Assembly: GCA_036804505.1 (NCBI GenBank)
Contig: DAIRSI010000012.1
Coordinates: 1 to 64,000 of the forward strand
From: Phocaeicola_A sp036804505
Lineage (GTDB): Bacteria; Bacteroidota; Bacteroidia; Bacteroidales; Bacteroidaceae
DNA length: 64,000 bases
Reading direction: 5' to 3'
The notes beneath the pieces were generated by a model that searched no databases, had not been told where the DNA came from, and saw only the letters and a list, made by a program, of their open reading frames with translations. Shown piece after piece: positions 38,238 to 46,539 of this stretch; within the stretch, counting starts at the first letter, position 1, and each line of letters starts with the position of its first letter. The position numbers and the translations under genes were made by a program.

Positions 38238-38957
38238 ATGAAAAAGTATTTGGCAGAAATGGTAGGCACTATGGTGCTTGTATTAATGGGTTGCGGGAGT
38301 GCTGTCTTCAATCATGGTTGCGGCACAACGGCCCAAGTGTTAACTGTAGCTATAGCTTTTGGTTTGTCTGTAGTGGTAATGGCTTATACCATTGGTGGTA
38401 TATCCGGTTGCCACATCAATCCGGCTATTACTTTGGGTGTCTTTTTGAGTGGCCGCATGTCGGGAAAGGATGCAGGAATGTATATGCTTTTCCAGGTGAT
38501 AGGCGCTTTTATCGGTTCAGCGATTATTTTTGCCATCGTATCAGGTATTGATCCGGGTTCGGCAACCTACATAGCCGGTTCGGCAGATGGAATAGGAGAT
38601 TTTGCTACCACCACGGGAGCGAACATGTGTCAACCCGGAGTTTCCCTTCTGGCCGGTTTCTTGGCAGAAGTTGTATTTACCTGTGTGTTTGTGCTGGTTG
38701 TTTTGGGAACTACCGACAGCAAGAAAGGAGCAGGTAACTTTGCAGGTTTGGCCATCGGTCTTTCTTTGGTATTGGTTCATATTGTATGTATTCCTATTAC
38801 CGGTACATCTGTTAACCCGGCTCGTTCCATCGCACCTGCCATCTTCAATGGTGGTGAACCTTTGGCACAGCTTTGGATTTTCATACTGGCTCCGTTCATC
38901 GGTGCAGCTTTGTCTGCTTTGATTTGGAAAGGAATAGGTTCTGAAAAAGCAAAATAA
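38238..38957 (+). CDS. aqpZ: Aquaporin (MIP family channel)
   Basis: A 239-residue inner-membrane channel with six spans and the two half-helix signatures GCHINPAIT and GTSVNPARS. The AEMVGTMVLVLMGCGSA start and the alanine before the second NPA-linked Arg match water-selective AqpZ-type proteins better than glycerol facilitators, which carry a Gly and Asp-rich variant. It has its own promoter and terminator and is a single-gene unit. The TTG-initiated longer frame from 38208 is rejected because it overlaps the -7 box. Confidence 0.9.
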   Translation: MKKYLAEMVGTMVLVLMGCGSAVFNHGCGTTAQVLTVAIAFGLSVVVMAYTIGGISGCHINPAITLGVFLSGRMSGKDAGMYMLFQVIGAFIGSAIIFAIVSGIDPGSATYIAGSADGIGDFATTTGANMCQPGVSLLAGFLAEVVFTCVFVLVVLGTTDSKKGAGNFAGLAIGLSLVLVHIVCIPITGTSVNPARSIAPAIFNGGEPLAQLWIFILAPFIGAALSALIWKGIGSEKAK

Positions 38958-38976
38958 GAGTTAGGATATAAAAAGG

Positions 38977-39016
38977 AAAAGCCGGAAAAATGAATGATTT
39001 TTTCCGGCTTTTTTTT
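38977..39016 (+). terminator. Intrinsic terminator after aquaporin
   Basis: Stem AAAAGCCGGAAAAA / TTTTTCCGGCTTTT with an 8 nt loop and further T residues. Confidence 0.8.
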
Positions 39017-39085
39017 CATAATTTTGATTTCAGAGTTTCGTCTTATAGTTTGTTCGAATGTAAAGACGCTTATATTCCTTCAGAA

Positions 39086-39171
39086 AAAAACGTAACCAGC
39101 CGAGGCAAAAAACGTAACCAGCCGAAAAAAAAATATAACCAGCGGTTCCGTCTCGGTTGGTTACGTTTTTC
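39086..39171. repeat. CGTAACCAGCCG repeats with an inverted copy
   Basis: Direct copies of CGTAACCAGCCG start at 39091 and 39113, a degenerate ATAACCAGCGG follows at 39135, and an inverted copy (CTCGGTTGGTTACGTTTTT) lies at 39152-39170. The first and last form a near-perfect 19 bp inverted repeat. It lies in a 577 nt gene-free stretch (39017-39593), which also contains three weaker G-C-T/C-A-A-C-T repeats near 39261-39340 and the palindromic element at 39352. Function unknown. Confidence 0.5.
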
Positions 39172-39351
39172 TCGATATAGTAAATCGCCTGCAAATAGAT
39201 ATGCTTTTGAGGCAAGATACATGATTATCTTGTATGGATTCCGGCAAGGGGTCAGTTGTACTGGCTAACTACGGCAATTAACATAGTTAATCTCGTAAAG
39301 TACGACAGCTAACTTCGGAGGTTCCGAAAGCCAACTTTGCTCCTTTTTTTC

Positions 39352-39505
39352 CATTACAAAAAGTTTGCCCTGAGTACCCTACACCGGAAAAAGCTGATTA
39401 TCAGGAAAAACGGGTGTAAGGACGTTTTTTTTCGTCCTGTCACCGGAACTGGTTGAAAAACAATTCTTTGTGGTGACGAGTACTCAGGGTAAACTTTTTG
39501 TAATG
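39352..39505. repeat. 154 nt element with 28 nt imperfect terminal inverted repeats
   Basis: The left end CATTACAAAAAGTTTGCCCT is mirrored by AGGGTAAACTTTTTGTAATG at the right end, and the pairing continues inward through GAGTAC. Inside lie two more hairpins (AGGACG / CGTCCT and GTCACC / GGTGAC). There is no open reading frame. It could be a MITE-like element or a structured RNA; the promoter of the next gene starts 40 nt beyond it. Confidence 0.45.
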
Positions 39506-39544
39506 TATTCGTGCCATTCAGGATAAAAAAACAAACAAGTTTGT

Positions 39545-39575
39545 TTTGTGGAGCCTCCAATTTGCATTATCTTTG
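39545..39575 (+). promoter_or_regulatory. Promoter of the phospholipase-D family gene
   Basis: TTTG at 39545-39548, 19 nt spacer, TATCTTTG at 39568-39575, 18 nt before the ATG at 39594. Confidence 0.6.
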
Positions 39576-39593
39576 CAGGCTGAAAAAGAGAGT

Positions 39594-40862
39594 ATGAGAA
39601 TTAATTCGTTGAGATATAGTGTTCTGATAGCGCTTCTGGTATTTGCCGGCGGATGCATTTCCTATGCACAAGATGTTGCTTCTTCTGTGAAAAGCGACTC
39701 TGTTCTGAAAGCTTTTCTGCATGAACAGGGGGTGGAGGCTACCGAAGGAAACAAGGTTCGGCTATTGGAAAGCGGCAGGGAAAAATTCAATGACATGTTT
39801 TCCGAGATAAGAAAAGCAAGGCATCATGTTCATTTGGAATACTTCAATTTCAGAAACGATTCCATAGCAGGTGCACTCTTTGACCTGCTTGCGCAAAAAG
39901 CAAGCGAAGGAGTGGAGGTGAGAGCTCTGTTTGACGCTTTCGGAAATATGTCCAACAACAAGCCTTTGAGGAAAAAATACCTGAAAGTATTAAGAAAAAA
40001 GGGAATAGAAATCTATGAATTCGACCCGATAAGATTTCCATGGCTCAATCATGTTCTGATGCGTGATCACCGGAAAATTGTAGTGGTGGACGGAAAGACT
40101 GGCTATACGGGAGGAATGAATGTGGCTGATTACTATATTCACGGAACTCAGAAAGTGGGCAATTGGCGTGATATGCATCTTCGCATTGAAGGACCTGCCG
40201 TACATAGTTTGCAGGAAATTTTTCTCAAGACATGGAACAAGGTGACCAAACAAAAGATAGGAGGGCAAACTTATTTCCCTGTTATGAATACGGATTCTGT
40301 GCCTGAAGATTCGGCGGAAACAGTTGCTATTGTGGACAGATGTCCAAATGTGACGCCCGATTTATTACGCCATACGCTTGCTGAAAGCATTAATTCGGCC
40401 AACGAAAAGGTACAGATTATCAATCCTTATTTTGCCCCGACGCATACCATTAAGGAAGCACTGAAAAAAGCATTGAAAAGAGGGGTAACTGTAGAAATCA
40501 TGATTCCGGCAGTCAGCGACATACCCTTCACTCCCGAAGCTGCATTGTATCAGTTGCACAAACTGCAAAAGCGAGGTGCTCGGGTTTTCCTTTTCCAAGG
40601 CGGATTCCATCATTCCAAAATCATGATGATAGACGGGGTGTATTCCACCGTGGGCTCTGCCAATCTCAATAGCCGGAGTCTGCGATATGACTATGAAGTA
40701 AATGCTTTTATTTTTAACAAAAGCACCACGAATGACCTGGTATCCATGTTCGAGAAGGACAAACAGAATAGTGTGGAAATGACTTCACAGACATGGAAAA
40801 ACCGCTCCTTGTGGAAGCGGTTTGTAGGTTGGTTTGCCAATCTGTTTACTCCGGTGCTTTAG
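39594..40862 (+). CDS. Phospholipase D / cardiolipin synthase family protein
   Basis: A 422-residue protein with two HKD motifs: HRKIVVVDG near residue 159 and HSKIMMIDG near residue 341, each followed by the usual G-S/G-x-N segment (TGGMN, GSANLNSRS). The N-terminus is an export signal (VLIALLVFAGGC) with a weak lipobox, so the enzyme may be a periplasmic lipoprotein rather than the polytopic membrane form of ClsA. Phosphatidyl transfer (cardiolipin synthesis) is the likely role; a secreted phospholipase is possible. Its stop overlaps the convergent gene by 4 nt. Confidence 0.85.
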   Translation: MRINSLRYSVLIALLVFAGGCISYAQDVASSVKSDSVLKAFLHEQGVEATEGNKVRLLESGREKFNDMFSEIRKARHHVHLEYFNFRNDSIAGALFDLLAQKASEGVEVRALFDAFGNMSNNKPLRKKYLKVLRKKGIEIYEFDPIRFPWLNHVLMRDHRKIVVVDGKTGYTGGMNVADYYIHGTQKVGNWRDMHLRIEGPAVHSLQEIFLKTWNKVTKQKIGGQTYFPVMNTDSVPEDSAETVAIVDRCPNVTPDLLRHTLAESINSANEKVQIINPYFAPTHTIKEALKKALKRGVTVEIMIPAVSDIPFTPEAALYQLHKLQKRGARVFLFQGGFHHSKIMMIDGVYSTVGSANLNSRSLRYDYEVNAFIFNKSTTNDLVSMFEKDKQNSVEMTSQTWKNRSLWKRFVGWFANLFTPVL

Positions 40863-41227
40863 TTTTTCTTCTTGTCGCTTTTCTTGAAAATTCCTTTCAC
40901 AAAACCGGTTGTGGATTCAACACCTTTCTGAACACTTTTTCCTACTTTCTTAATAGTTACCTGCTTGAGGTAGCGCGCTTTCAGCTCGTTGTACTGCTTC
41001 ACTTGTTCGCTGGTAAACTTGTCTTTGCAGGAAGTCTTGTATTCGGTTCTGAAATCCTTGTATTGCGTGTTCAGACTGTCCCAGTTCTTTGAAGGAATGG
41101 AATCTTGTTTTTCAACGGATTCCACGAATGTTTCGAATCTTTTCAAGAAATTGTTGCTTTGCCCGAAAACTTGTGTGGACAAAATAAGTCCGAAGCAAAA
41201 AATAGCTATAAAAACATTTCTTTTCAT
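40859..41227 (-). CDS. Small secreted protein of unknown function
   Basis: A 122-residue protein from the ATG at 41227. A signal peptide (RNVFIAIFCFGLILSTQVFG) is followed by about 100 mostly helical, highly charged residues with a basic end (GIFKKSDKKKN). It resembles small helical envelope proteins of Bacteroidales (a DUF6565-like impression, not verified). It lies between the phospholipase and the S41 protease, 32 nt downstream of the latter in the same direction, and could be co-transcribed. Confidence 0.6.
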   Translation of the reverse strand: MKRNVFIAIFCFGLILSTQVFGQSNNFLKRFETFVESVEKQDSIPSKNWDSLNTQYKDFRTEYKTSCKDKFTSEQVKQYNELKARYLKQVTIKKVGKSVQKGVESTTGFVKGIFKKSDKKKN

Positions 41228-41259
41228 ACTCAATTGTTTTTTAAGATGGTTCTTTGTAT

Positions 41260-42678
41260 TTATTTGATGAGTACACCGTTCTGCTGCTTCATCTGAAGTG
41301 AGCAGAACCCCGTTACTATATTATGGCGGTTTATGTAGGGACTGATATTGCTTGAGGCAGTGGTTGTGCCCGGGTTTGTAATCAGGCCGATGGTATAGGA
41401 GAGCAAGAGCTCGTTTGTGCTTCCCAAGGGTTGCAGAACATCAAAATTCTTTATTTCATCGACAGTATAAGTCGGAGCGAACCCACTTTCGTAGTCGGTG
41501 GAATGGGCGCTGTTATAGCAAGTGGCTACAATGGGGTAGATGGTATATTTGTTGTTCGTATCCCAGGAAAACGCTTTAGAGGCCACATTTTTTCCCACGG
41601 TAGTGGCACCCACCAGCACGACATTGTCTTTACCCAGATAGGGTATAAGGCCGTTAATGACGAGTTCTGAGGCCGATGCCGTATATTGGCCCGTGAGGAT
41701 ATACACTTTGCCAAGATTCAGATTGGCATCCGAAGCATAAGTGGCATCCAGAAGGTAGGTAGTATTAAGACTCTGGTTCTTGTCGTTGTATTCCAGCGAA
41801 CAGAAAGTCTTTCCCAGACTGGCTTGCGGCACCATCAGGCTGGCGAGCTTCTGCGCCATGGTGACATATCCGCCCGGATTGTAGCGCAAATCCAGAATGA
41901 AAGCGTCGGGCTGGGCTGACTTGAATTTCAGGAAAATCTTTTTCATCTGGTCTCCGTAGGCTGTTTCGCTCGCTGCATCGGTAGGGCCGGTGGAGAAACT
42001 GTTATACATCAGGTAGGCTATCTTCTTGCCGCCGACTGTGTAGACGGAGTCCACATAGAACGGATTGTCCTCCATGGCACGGGAAGCGCCCACTTTGTAG
42101 TCTCCTTCTTTCTTCCAGGAATAGGTACCGTTATTGTTCACCAGGCTGACGATGGACAGACTCGTTCCCGTTCCGTTGATCAAACCGGTGTAGTTGTCGG
42201 TAGTAAGAGTGGTGCCGTCAATAGCTTCAATCCACTGTCCGCGTGCCAGTTTGGCTTGTTCGGCAGGAGAGCCGGACGCCACGTAGATGATTCTTGCATA
42301 TTTGTGAGTGCTCACTCCCGTGGGGTCTTCATATAAGATGAAATCGAATCCGTAAGTGGAGCTTTTGCCAAAATGGAGGGAGCGAGTGGCTGCTTTTGCC
42401 ATCTCTTCTATGTATGAGAAAGAATCTCCTTTACCACTGCGACATTTGGTGGACAAAAGGGACTTGAAGAAAGTTTCGGCATCCGTGAAGTAATCCTTTT
42501 CTTCCTTTGTGGGCATGTCGGCATACCAAAGATAATACTGGCTCATGGTTTCGTAAATCCATTTGTCCTGGCCAATCAATGCTTCATATTCGCCGCTACG
42601 GTCTTCACCGCAGGATGTGAGCAGTGAAAGGAAAAGCATAGCGGTTAGAATTGGAAATATGTTTGTGAGTTTCTTCAT
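41260..42678 (-). CDS. S41 family peptidase, lipoprotein
   Basis: A 472-residue protein with a lipoprotein signal (MLFLSLLTSC, Cys lipidation). It carries an N-terminal helical region, a PDZ-like domain (ASGSPAEQAKLARGQWI) and a C-terminal-processing-protease core: DLRYNPGG, the catalytic Ser region QYTASASELVINGL and Lys in GATTVGKNVAS. It would cut proteins in the periplasm or at the cell surface. The ATG at 42678 is preferred because the -7 box lies at 42700-42707. Substrates are unknown. Confidence 0.88.
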   Translation of the reverse strand: MKKLTNIFPILTAMLFLSLLTSCGEDRSGEYEALIGQDKWIYETMSQYYLWYADMPTKEEKDYFTDAETFFKSLLSTKCRSGKGDSFSYIEEMAKAATRSLHFGKSSTYGFDFILYEDPTGVSTHKYARIIYVASGSPAEQAKLARGQWIEAIDGTTLTTDNYTGLINGTGTSLSIVSLVNNNGTYSWKKEGDYKVGASRAMEDNPFYVDSVYTVGGKKIAYLMYNSFSTGPTDAASETAYGDQMKKIFLKFKSAQPDAFILDLRYNPGGYVTMAQKLASLMVPQASLGKTFCSLEYNDKNQSLNTTYLLDATYASDANLNLGKVYILTGQYTASASELVINGLIPYLGKDNVVLVGATTVGKNVASKAFSWDTNNKYTIYPIVATCYNSAHSTDYESGFAPTYTVDEIKNFDVLQPLGSTNELLLSYTIGLITNPGTTTASSNISPYINRHNIVTGFCSLQMKQQNGVLIK

Positions 42679-42693
42679 TTTCTTAATTTTATC

Positions 42694-42742
42694 AATACGC
42701 AAAAGTAAGGCTTTTTGAGTTTCTTTCTTAATTTTGCGTATT
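42694..42742. promoter_or_regulatory. Divergent -7 boxes inside an inverted repeat
   Basis: AATACGCAAAAGTAAG (42694-42709) and CTTAATTTTGCGTATT (42727-42742) are inverted copies with one mismatch. Each contains a -7 box: TACTTTTG on minus (42700-42707, for the S41 gene) and TAATTTTG on plus (42729-42736, towards tRNA-Ser). The symmetry may be an operator or simply two similar promoters. Confidence 0.4.
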
Positions 42743-42856
42743 AAAAATTCCTATAGGTGCATAAACGATTGCCAAATTTTCTTTTTTACTTTTTTTAAAT
42801 GTTCTTCTGCAAAAAATCGAAGATTATATTGTACTTTCGCAATCGCAAACTCCAAA

Positions 42857-42943
42857 GGAAAAGTGCCGGAGTGGTCGATCGGGCCGCACTCGAAATGCGG
42901 TGTACGGGTAACTGTACCTAGGGTTCGAATCCCTACTTTTCCG
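42857..42943 (+). tRNA. tRNA-Ser (anticodon CGA)
   Basis: An 87 nt class II tRNA. Acceptor stem GGAAAAG / CTTTTCC, anticodon stem CCGCA / TGCGG around loop CTCGAAA (anticodon CGA, reads UCG), a long variable arm and T-arm GGGTTCGAATCCC. The 3' CCA is not encoded. Confidence 0.93.
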
Positions 42944-42958
42944 CTTCTTTTCACGAAT

Positions 42959-43735
42959 ATGAAAACAAAACAGGAAATCGTTGCCAACTGGTTACCCCGC
43001 TATACTAAAAGGAAGCTGGAAGAATTCGACCAATATATTCTATTGACAAACTTCAATAAATATGTGGAGATTTTTGCTGACAAGTTCCATGTGCCTATTC
43101 TGGGACATGATGCAAACATGATTTCGGCGTCCGCCGAAGGTATTACCATGATTAATTTCGGTATGGGAAGTCCCAATGCAGCTATCATTATGGATCTGCT
43201 GAGTGCCGTAAGCCCCAAAGCCTGTCTTTTTCTTGGCAAATGCGGAGGGATAGACAAGAAGAATAAATTGGGGGATTTGATTTTGCCTATCGCAGCAATC
43301 CGCGGCGAAGGAACATCCAATGACTACTATCCGCCTGAAGTTCCCGCTTTACCCGCTTTCATGCTGCAGCGCGCGGTCTCCTCGGCTATTCGTGACTATG
43401 CTCGGGATTACTGGACAGGCACTGTCTATACCACCAACCGGAGGATTTGGGAGCACGACGAAGACTTCAAGTCTTATTTGAAGAAAACCCGTGCCATGGC
43501 TGTCGATATGGAGACCGCCACGCTTTTCACAACAGGTTTTTTCAATCACATCCCCACGGGAGCCTTGTTGCTGGTATCGGATCAACCCATGATTCCTGAA
43601 GGAGTGAAAACTGAGGAAAGCGATATCAAGGTAACCCGGAATTTTGTGGAGGAGCATGTGGAGATAGGTATATCGGCTTTGAGGATGATTATCGACCAAA
43701 AGCAGACCGTCAAGCATTTGAGATTTGGATGGTAA
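42959..43735 (+). CDS. amn: AMP nucleosidase-type phosphorylase-fold enzyme
   Basis: A 258-residue protein of the PNP/UDP-phosphorylase superfamily, in the short form annotated as AMP nucleosidase in Bacteroidetes (AMP to adenine plus ribose 5-phosphate). Typical segments: GMGSPNAAIIMDLLSAV, FLGKCGGI, the nucleoside-binding AMAVDMETATLF and LLLVSDQPM. The start is the ATG 16 nt after the tRNA; the longer open frame runs back through the tRNA and is not real. Substrate preference between AMP and other nucleosides is known only by family. Confidence 0.8.
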   Translation: MKTKQEIVANWLPRYTKRKLEEFDQYILLTNFNKYVEIFADKFHVPILGHDANMISASAEGITMINFGMGSPNAAIIMDLLSAVSPKACLFLGKCGGIDKKNKLGDLILPIAAIRGEGTSNDYYPPEVPALPAFMLQRAVSSAIRDYARDYWTGTVYTTNRRIWEHDEDFKSYLKKTRAMAVDMETATLFTTGFFNHIPTGALLLVSDQPMIPEGVKTEESDIKVTRNFVEEHVEIGISALRMIIDQKQTVKHLRFGW

Positions 43736-43736
43736 A

Positions 43737-44186
43737 CTACAGTTCGGAATATTCCGGGATGTTTTTCAGAAAGTGGTAGGACTGGGTTTCGTAATCAATT
43801 TTACAGCAATAGTGGAGCATTCCATTGCTCACAATGAGATAATCAACCTTCATCACAAGATTGTAATTGGATATCTGCGTGAAAACCTTTTGGGTGATTT
43901 CCACAGTAGGAGCCTTGTATTCCACAATGAGCCGGGGACGCAGATTGGTATCGAATAGTACTGAGTCACAACGCTTTTTCATTCCGTTAAGATTGAGCTG
44001 CACTTCATTGGCAAGCAAACTTTGGGGGTATCCTTTCTGTTCTGTCAGGAAATGAATGAAATGTTGCCGCACCCATTCCTCGGGAGTCAGAGCCACATAA
44101 GTTTTTCTCACAATATCGAAAATAACTTTCTTTCCATCTTTTATTGTGATTTTTACGGGGTAATCGGGTAGGTTTAACGGTAACAT
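43737..44186 (-). CDS. HsdR N-terminal-like PD-(D/E)XK protein
   Basis: A 149-residue stand-alone version of the type I restriction enzyme R N-terminal nuclease fold: CDSVLFD followed by LIVEYKAP gives the D...E-x-K active-site pattern, and QISNYNLVMKVDYLIVSNG follows as in HsdR. No helicase or methylase partner is adjacent, so it is not part of a restriction system here. The family is widespread in Bacteroidetes with unknown role. Start at the ATG at 44186; convergent with the AMP nucleosidase gene. Confidence 0.75.
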   Translation of the reverse strand: MLPLNLPDYPVKITIKDGKKVIFDIVRKTYVALTPEEWVRQHFIHFLTEQKGYPQSLLANEVQLNLNGMKKRCDSVLFDTNLRPRLIVEYKAPTVEITQKVFTQISNYNLVMKVDYLIVSNGMLHYCCKIDYETQSYHFLKNIPEYSEL

Positions 44187-44271
44187 TTTGTAAATTTGCA
44201 AATATTATAGTGGTTCACTGCTTGCAAAAGTAAGTAAAAATAAAAAATAAAACAAGAGATACCGGTATTTT

Positions 44272-45291
44272 ATGGCAGCAAAAAACATTACATTTGAAGA
44301 TTTGATGAAGTCATTGAAAAACAGGGACTTCAAGCCAGTTTATCTGTTAATGGGTGAGGAGTCCTATTTCATAGACCGTGTTTCGGATACCATTGAGGAA
44401 ACCGTACTTACTCCGGAAGAAAAGGAATTCAACCAGACGGTCATGTATGGTGCCGATGTGGAAATAGGGACTGTGATCAATGCTGCAAAACGCTACCCCA
44501 TGATGTCGGAATATCAGGTGATTATAGTGAAGGAGGCTCAGAATATCAGGAATCTGGACGAGCTTTCCTTCTACATGCAGAAGCCTATGAAAAGCACGAT
44601 TTTGGTACTTTGCTATAAAAACGGAAAAGCGGACAGAAGAAAAAAATATGTGGCCGAGATAGAAAAAACAGGCGTGGTTTTCGAGTCGGCAAAAATGAAG
44701 GATGAACAGCTTCCCGGATTTATTTCGGCTTATCTGAAAAGAAAAGGTGTGGATATTGATTCCAATGCGGCTTTCATCTTGAGCGAACACGTAGGAGCCA
44801 ACCTGACGAGAATGGCAGGTGAATTGGAAAAGCTCATCATTACTTTGCCAAAAGGACAGACCCGGGTAACTCCCGAACAGATTGAAAAGAATATCGGTAT
44901 CAGCAAGGAGTACAACAATTTTGAATTGAAAAACGCTTTGATTAGCAAGGATATTCTCAAGGCCAACAAAATTATAAATTATTTTGCTTCCAACCCCAAA
45001 GCCAATCCCATTCAAATGACCTTGGCTTTTCTGTTCAGCTTTTATTCAAATCTGATGTTGGCTTATTATGCTCCTCAAAAGACACAGGAAGGAGTAGCTT
45101 CGTTTTTAGGATTCAGAACATCCTGGCAAGCCAAAGATTATCTTACAGCCATGCGATTATATTCGGCAAGGAAAACCATGGAGATAATTTCCGAAATAAG
45201 ATATACCGATGCACGTTCCAAAGGAGTGGGTAACTCCATGGCCGACCAAGGGGATCTTCTCAAGGAACTTATTTATAAAATTCTTCATTAA
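44272..45291 (+). CDS. holA: DNA polymerase III subunit delta
   Basis: A 339-residue clamp-loader delta subunit, which opens the beta clamp. N-terminal KPVYLLMGEESYFIDRV and domain III features such as LKNALISKDILKANKIINYF, with a C-terminal collar, match HolA. The nucleotide-binding residues are degenerate as expected for delta. It is divergent from the HsdR-N-like gene and followed by a long AT-rich gap. Confidence 0.93.
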   Translation: MAAKNITFEDLMKSLKNRDFKPVYLLMGEESYFIDRVSDTIEETVLTPEEKEFNQTVMYGADVEIGTVINAAKRYPMMSEYQVIIVKEAQNIRNLDELSFYMQKPMKSTILVLCYKNGKADRRKKYVAEIEKTGVVFESAKMKDEQLPGFISAYLKRKGVDIDSNAAFILSEHVGANLTRMAGELEKLIITLPKGQTRVTPEQIEKNIGISKEYNNFELKNALISKDILKANKIINYFASNPKANPIQMTLAFLFSFYSNLMLAYYAPQKTQEGVASFLGFRTSWQAKDYLTAMRLYSARKTMEIISEIRYTDARSKGVGNSMADQGDLLKELIYKILH

Positions 45292-46032
45292 AAGCCTCTT
45301 TTTTCCGGATGAGTGTACTTTTATGACACTATAATTGCAGTTAAAATGCAATTATTCAATGCTTTATCTCATATTTTAATTCACGAGAATCGAATATTTC
45401 TTTTTGTGTTGCCATCTGTACAGATTTATGCAAAGGAAATCGATTTTTAGTCAAAGAGAGCGAATGCCTGCCTCTTTCAATCTCTTCATTATACAATCAT
45501 AATCACAAATTACCATTACATTTGTACCTAATACAATTGTAACAACAAGGTTGATATATCAACATTACAATAATATCCGCTCGTTTACATAATTACCTAT
45601 AGTAAATGATACATCGTTATAGGTATTGTTATAAACTTAAACTCTCTCTTTTTTATAAATATCCATTCATATACAAATTAGTTAATCAAATAAAAATCAG
45701 ATTATTATATGTATATTTCAAATCTTTATGACTAAATATAGATCTCTTTTTGTTTATTATTGTACAAACAGAACTAAAATCAATTATATTTACATTATAT
45801 CATATTAATAATGAATTTATTGTATTCTTTTATTCAATCTTTTTCAAATATTAATTTTACATGTTTAATCTTGTAATTACAAATATATAGTTTAATATTG
45901 TATTTATTGTTTCCTTATGTAAATGTTTAATGTTATATAATTAATTTGCGTAATTAAATTTTAATGATTACATTTGTCTTGTAATTAAAAGTAACAAATA
46001 TACTTCTGTAAAATTTATTGTATTTTGTCATT
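45292..46032. other. AT-rich gene-free stretch with TTGTAAT-type motifs
   Basis: About 740 nt without a plausible gene. It contains a hairpin (ATAATTGCA / TGCAATTAT, 45331-45355) soon after holA, an inverted repeat ACCTATA / TATAGGT near 45593-45626, the perfect palindrome TTGTAATTACAA near 45871-45882, and several further TTGTAA or TTACA half-sites up to the XRE gene. No DnaA boxes or tRNA were seen. It may hold the control region of the XRE regulator. Confidence 0.4.
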
Positions 46033-46482
46033 ATGAAAGATAGAATTGAAGAGATTATGCGCTCAGAAGGCCTTTCTGCAGCCGATTTTGCCGATAGAAT
46101 AGGCATAAACAGGTCCGGTTTGTCTCATATCATGAATGGTAGGAACAATCCGAGCCTTGATTTTGTGATGAAGATACATAATGCTTTTCCTTCTATATCC
46201 TTAGATTGGTTGTTGGATGGCAGAGGAGAACCTTATGAAGGCGTTTCACAGAAAAACGATAGCGATAGTGGAATCATATTTGATGACGATACATTATTTT
46301 CCGACCAATCTCCCGAAAGACGTGAATATCGCAAGGAAAATGAGGTTAAACAGCCTAATTTAATGCCTAAAGAGATTGTAAAACAGGAAGTTAAGTATGT
46401 AGAAAAGCCATCTAGAAAAATTACTGAAATAAGAATTTTCTTCGATGACGATACTTTTGAAATCTTTATTCCACGAAAATGA
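46033..46482 (+). CDS. XRE-family helix-turn-helix regulator
   Basis: A 149-residue protein from the ATG at 46033. Residues about 3-65 form a Cro/CI-type HTH (SAADFADRIGINRSGLSHIM) with the SLDWLLDGRGEPY end typical of Bacteroidetes members. The rest is acidic and then a short beta-rich tail (KITEIRIFFDDDTFEIFIP) that may mediate dimerisation. It sits downstream of 740 nt of AT-rich DNA and 57 nt upstream of pyrK, which has its own -7 box. Target genes unknown. Confidence 0.85.
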   Translation: MKDRIEEIMRSEGLSAADFADRIGINRSGLSHIMNGRNNPSLDFVMKIHNAFPSISLDWLLDGRGEPYEGVSQKNDSDSGIIFDDDTLFSDQSPERREYRKENEVKQPNLMPKEIVKQEVKYVEKPSRKITEIRIFFDDDTFEIFIPRK

Positions 46483-46505
46483 GTCTTTCAACAGATATAT
46501 TTTGC

Positions 46506-46513
46506 TAACTTTG
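46506..46513 (+). promoter_or_regulatory. -7 box of pyrK-pyrD
   Basis: TAACTTTG, 26 nt before the pyrK ATG; -33 region weak. Confidence 0.45.
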
Positions 46514-46539
46514 CAAAAATTACTAATTACAGTATCTAC

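Noticed and set aside
39086..39171. CRISPR-like array of CGTAACCAGCCG repeats
   Set aside because: Only two good copies plus degenerate and inverted ones, with spacers of about 10 nt and no cas genes nearby.
42734..42958. N-terminal extension of the AMP nucleosidase frame
   Set aside because: It runs through tRNA-Ser; the ATG at 42959 directly follows the tRNA and fits family length.
43737..44186. Type I restriction system
   Set aside because: Only an HsdR N-terminal-like domain is present, without helicase, HsdM or HsdS genes nearby.
45292..46032. Replication origin in the AT-rich gap
   Set aside because: No DnaA-box cluster was seen and dnaA or other origin genes are absent from the window.
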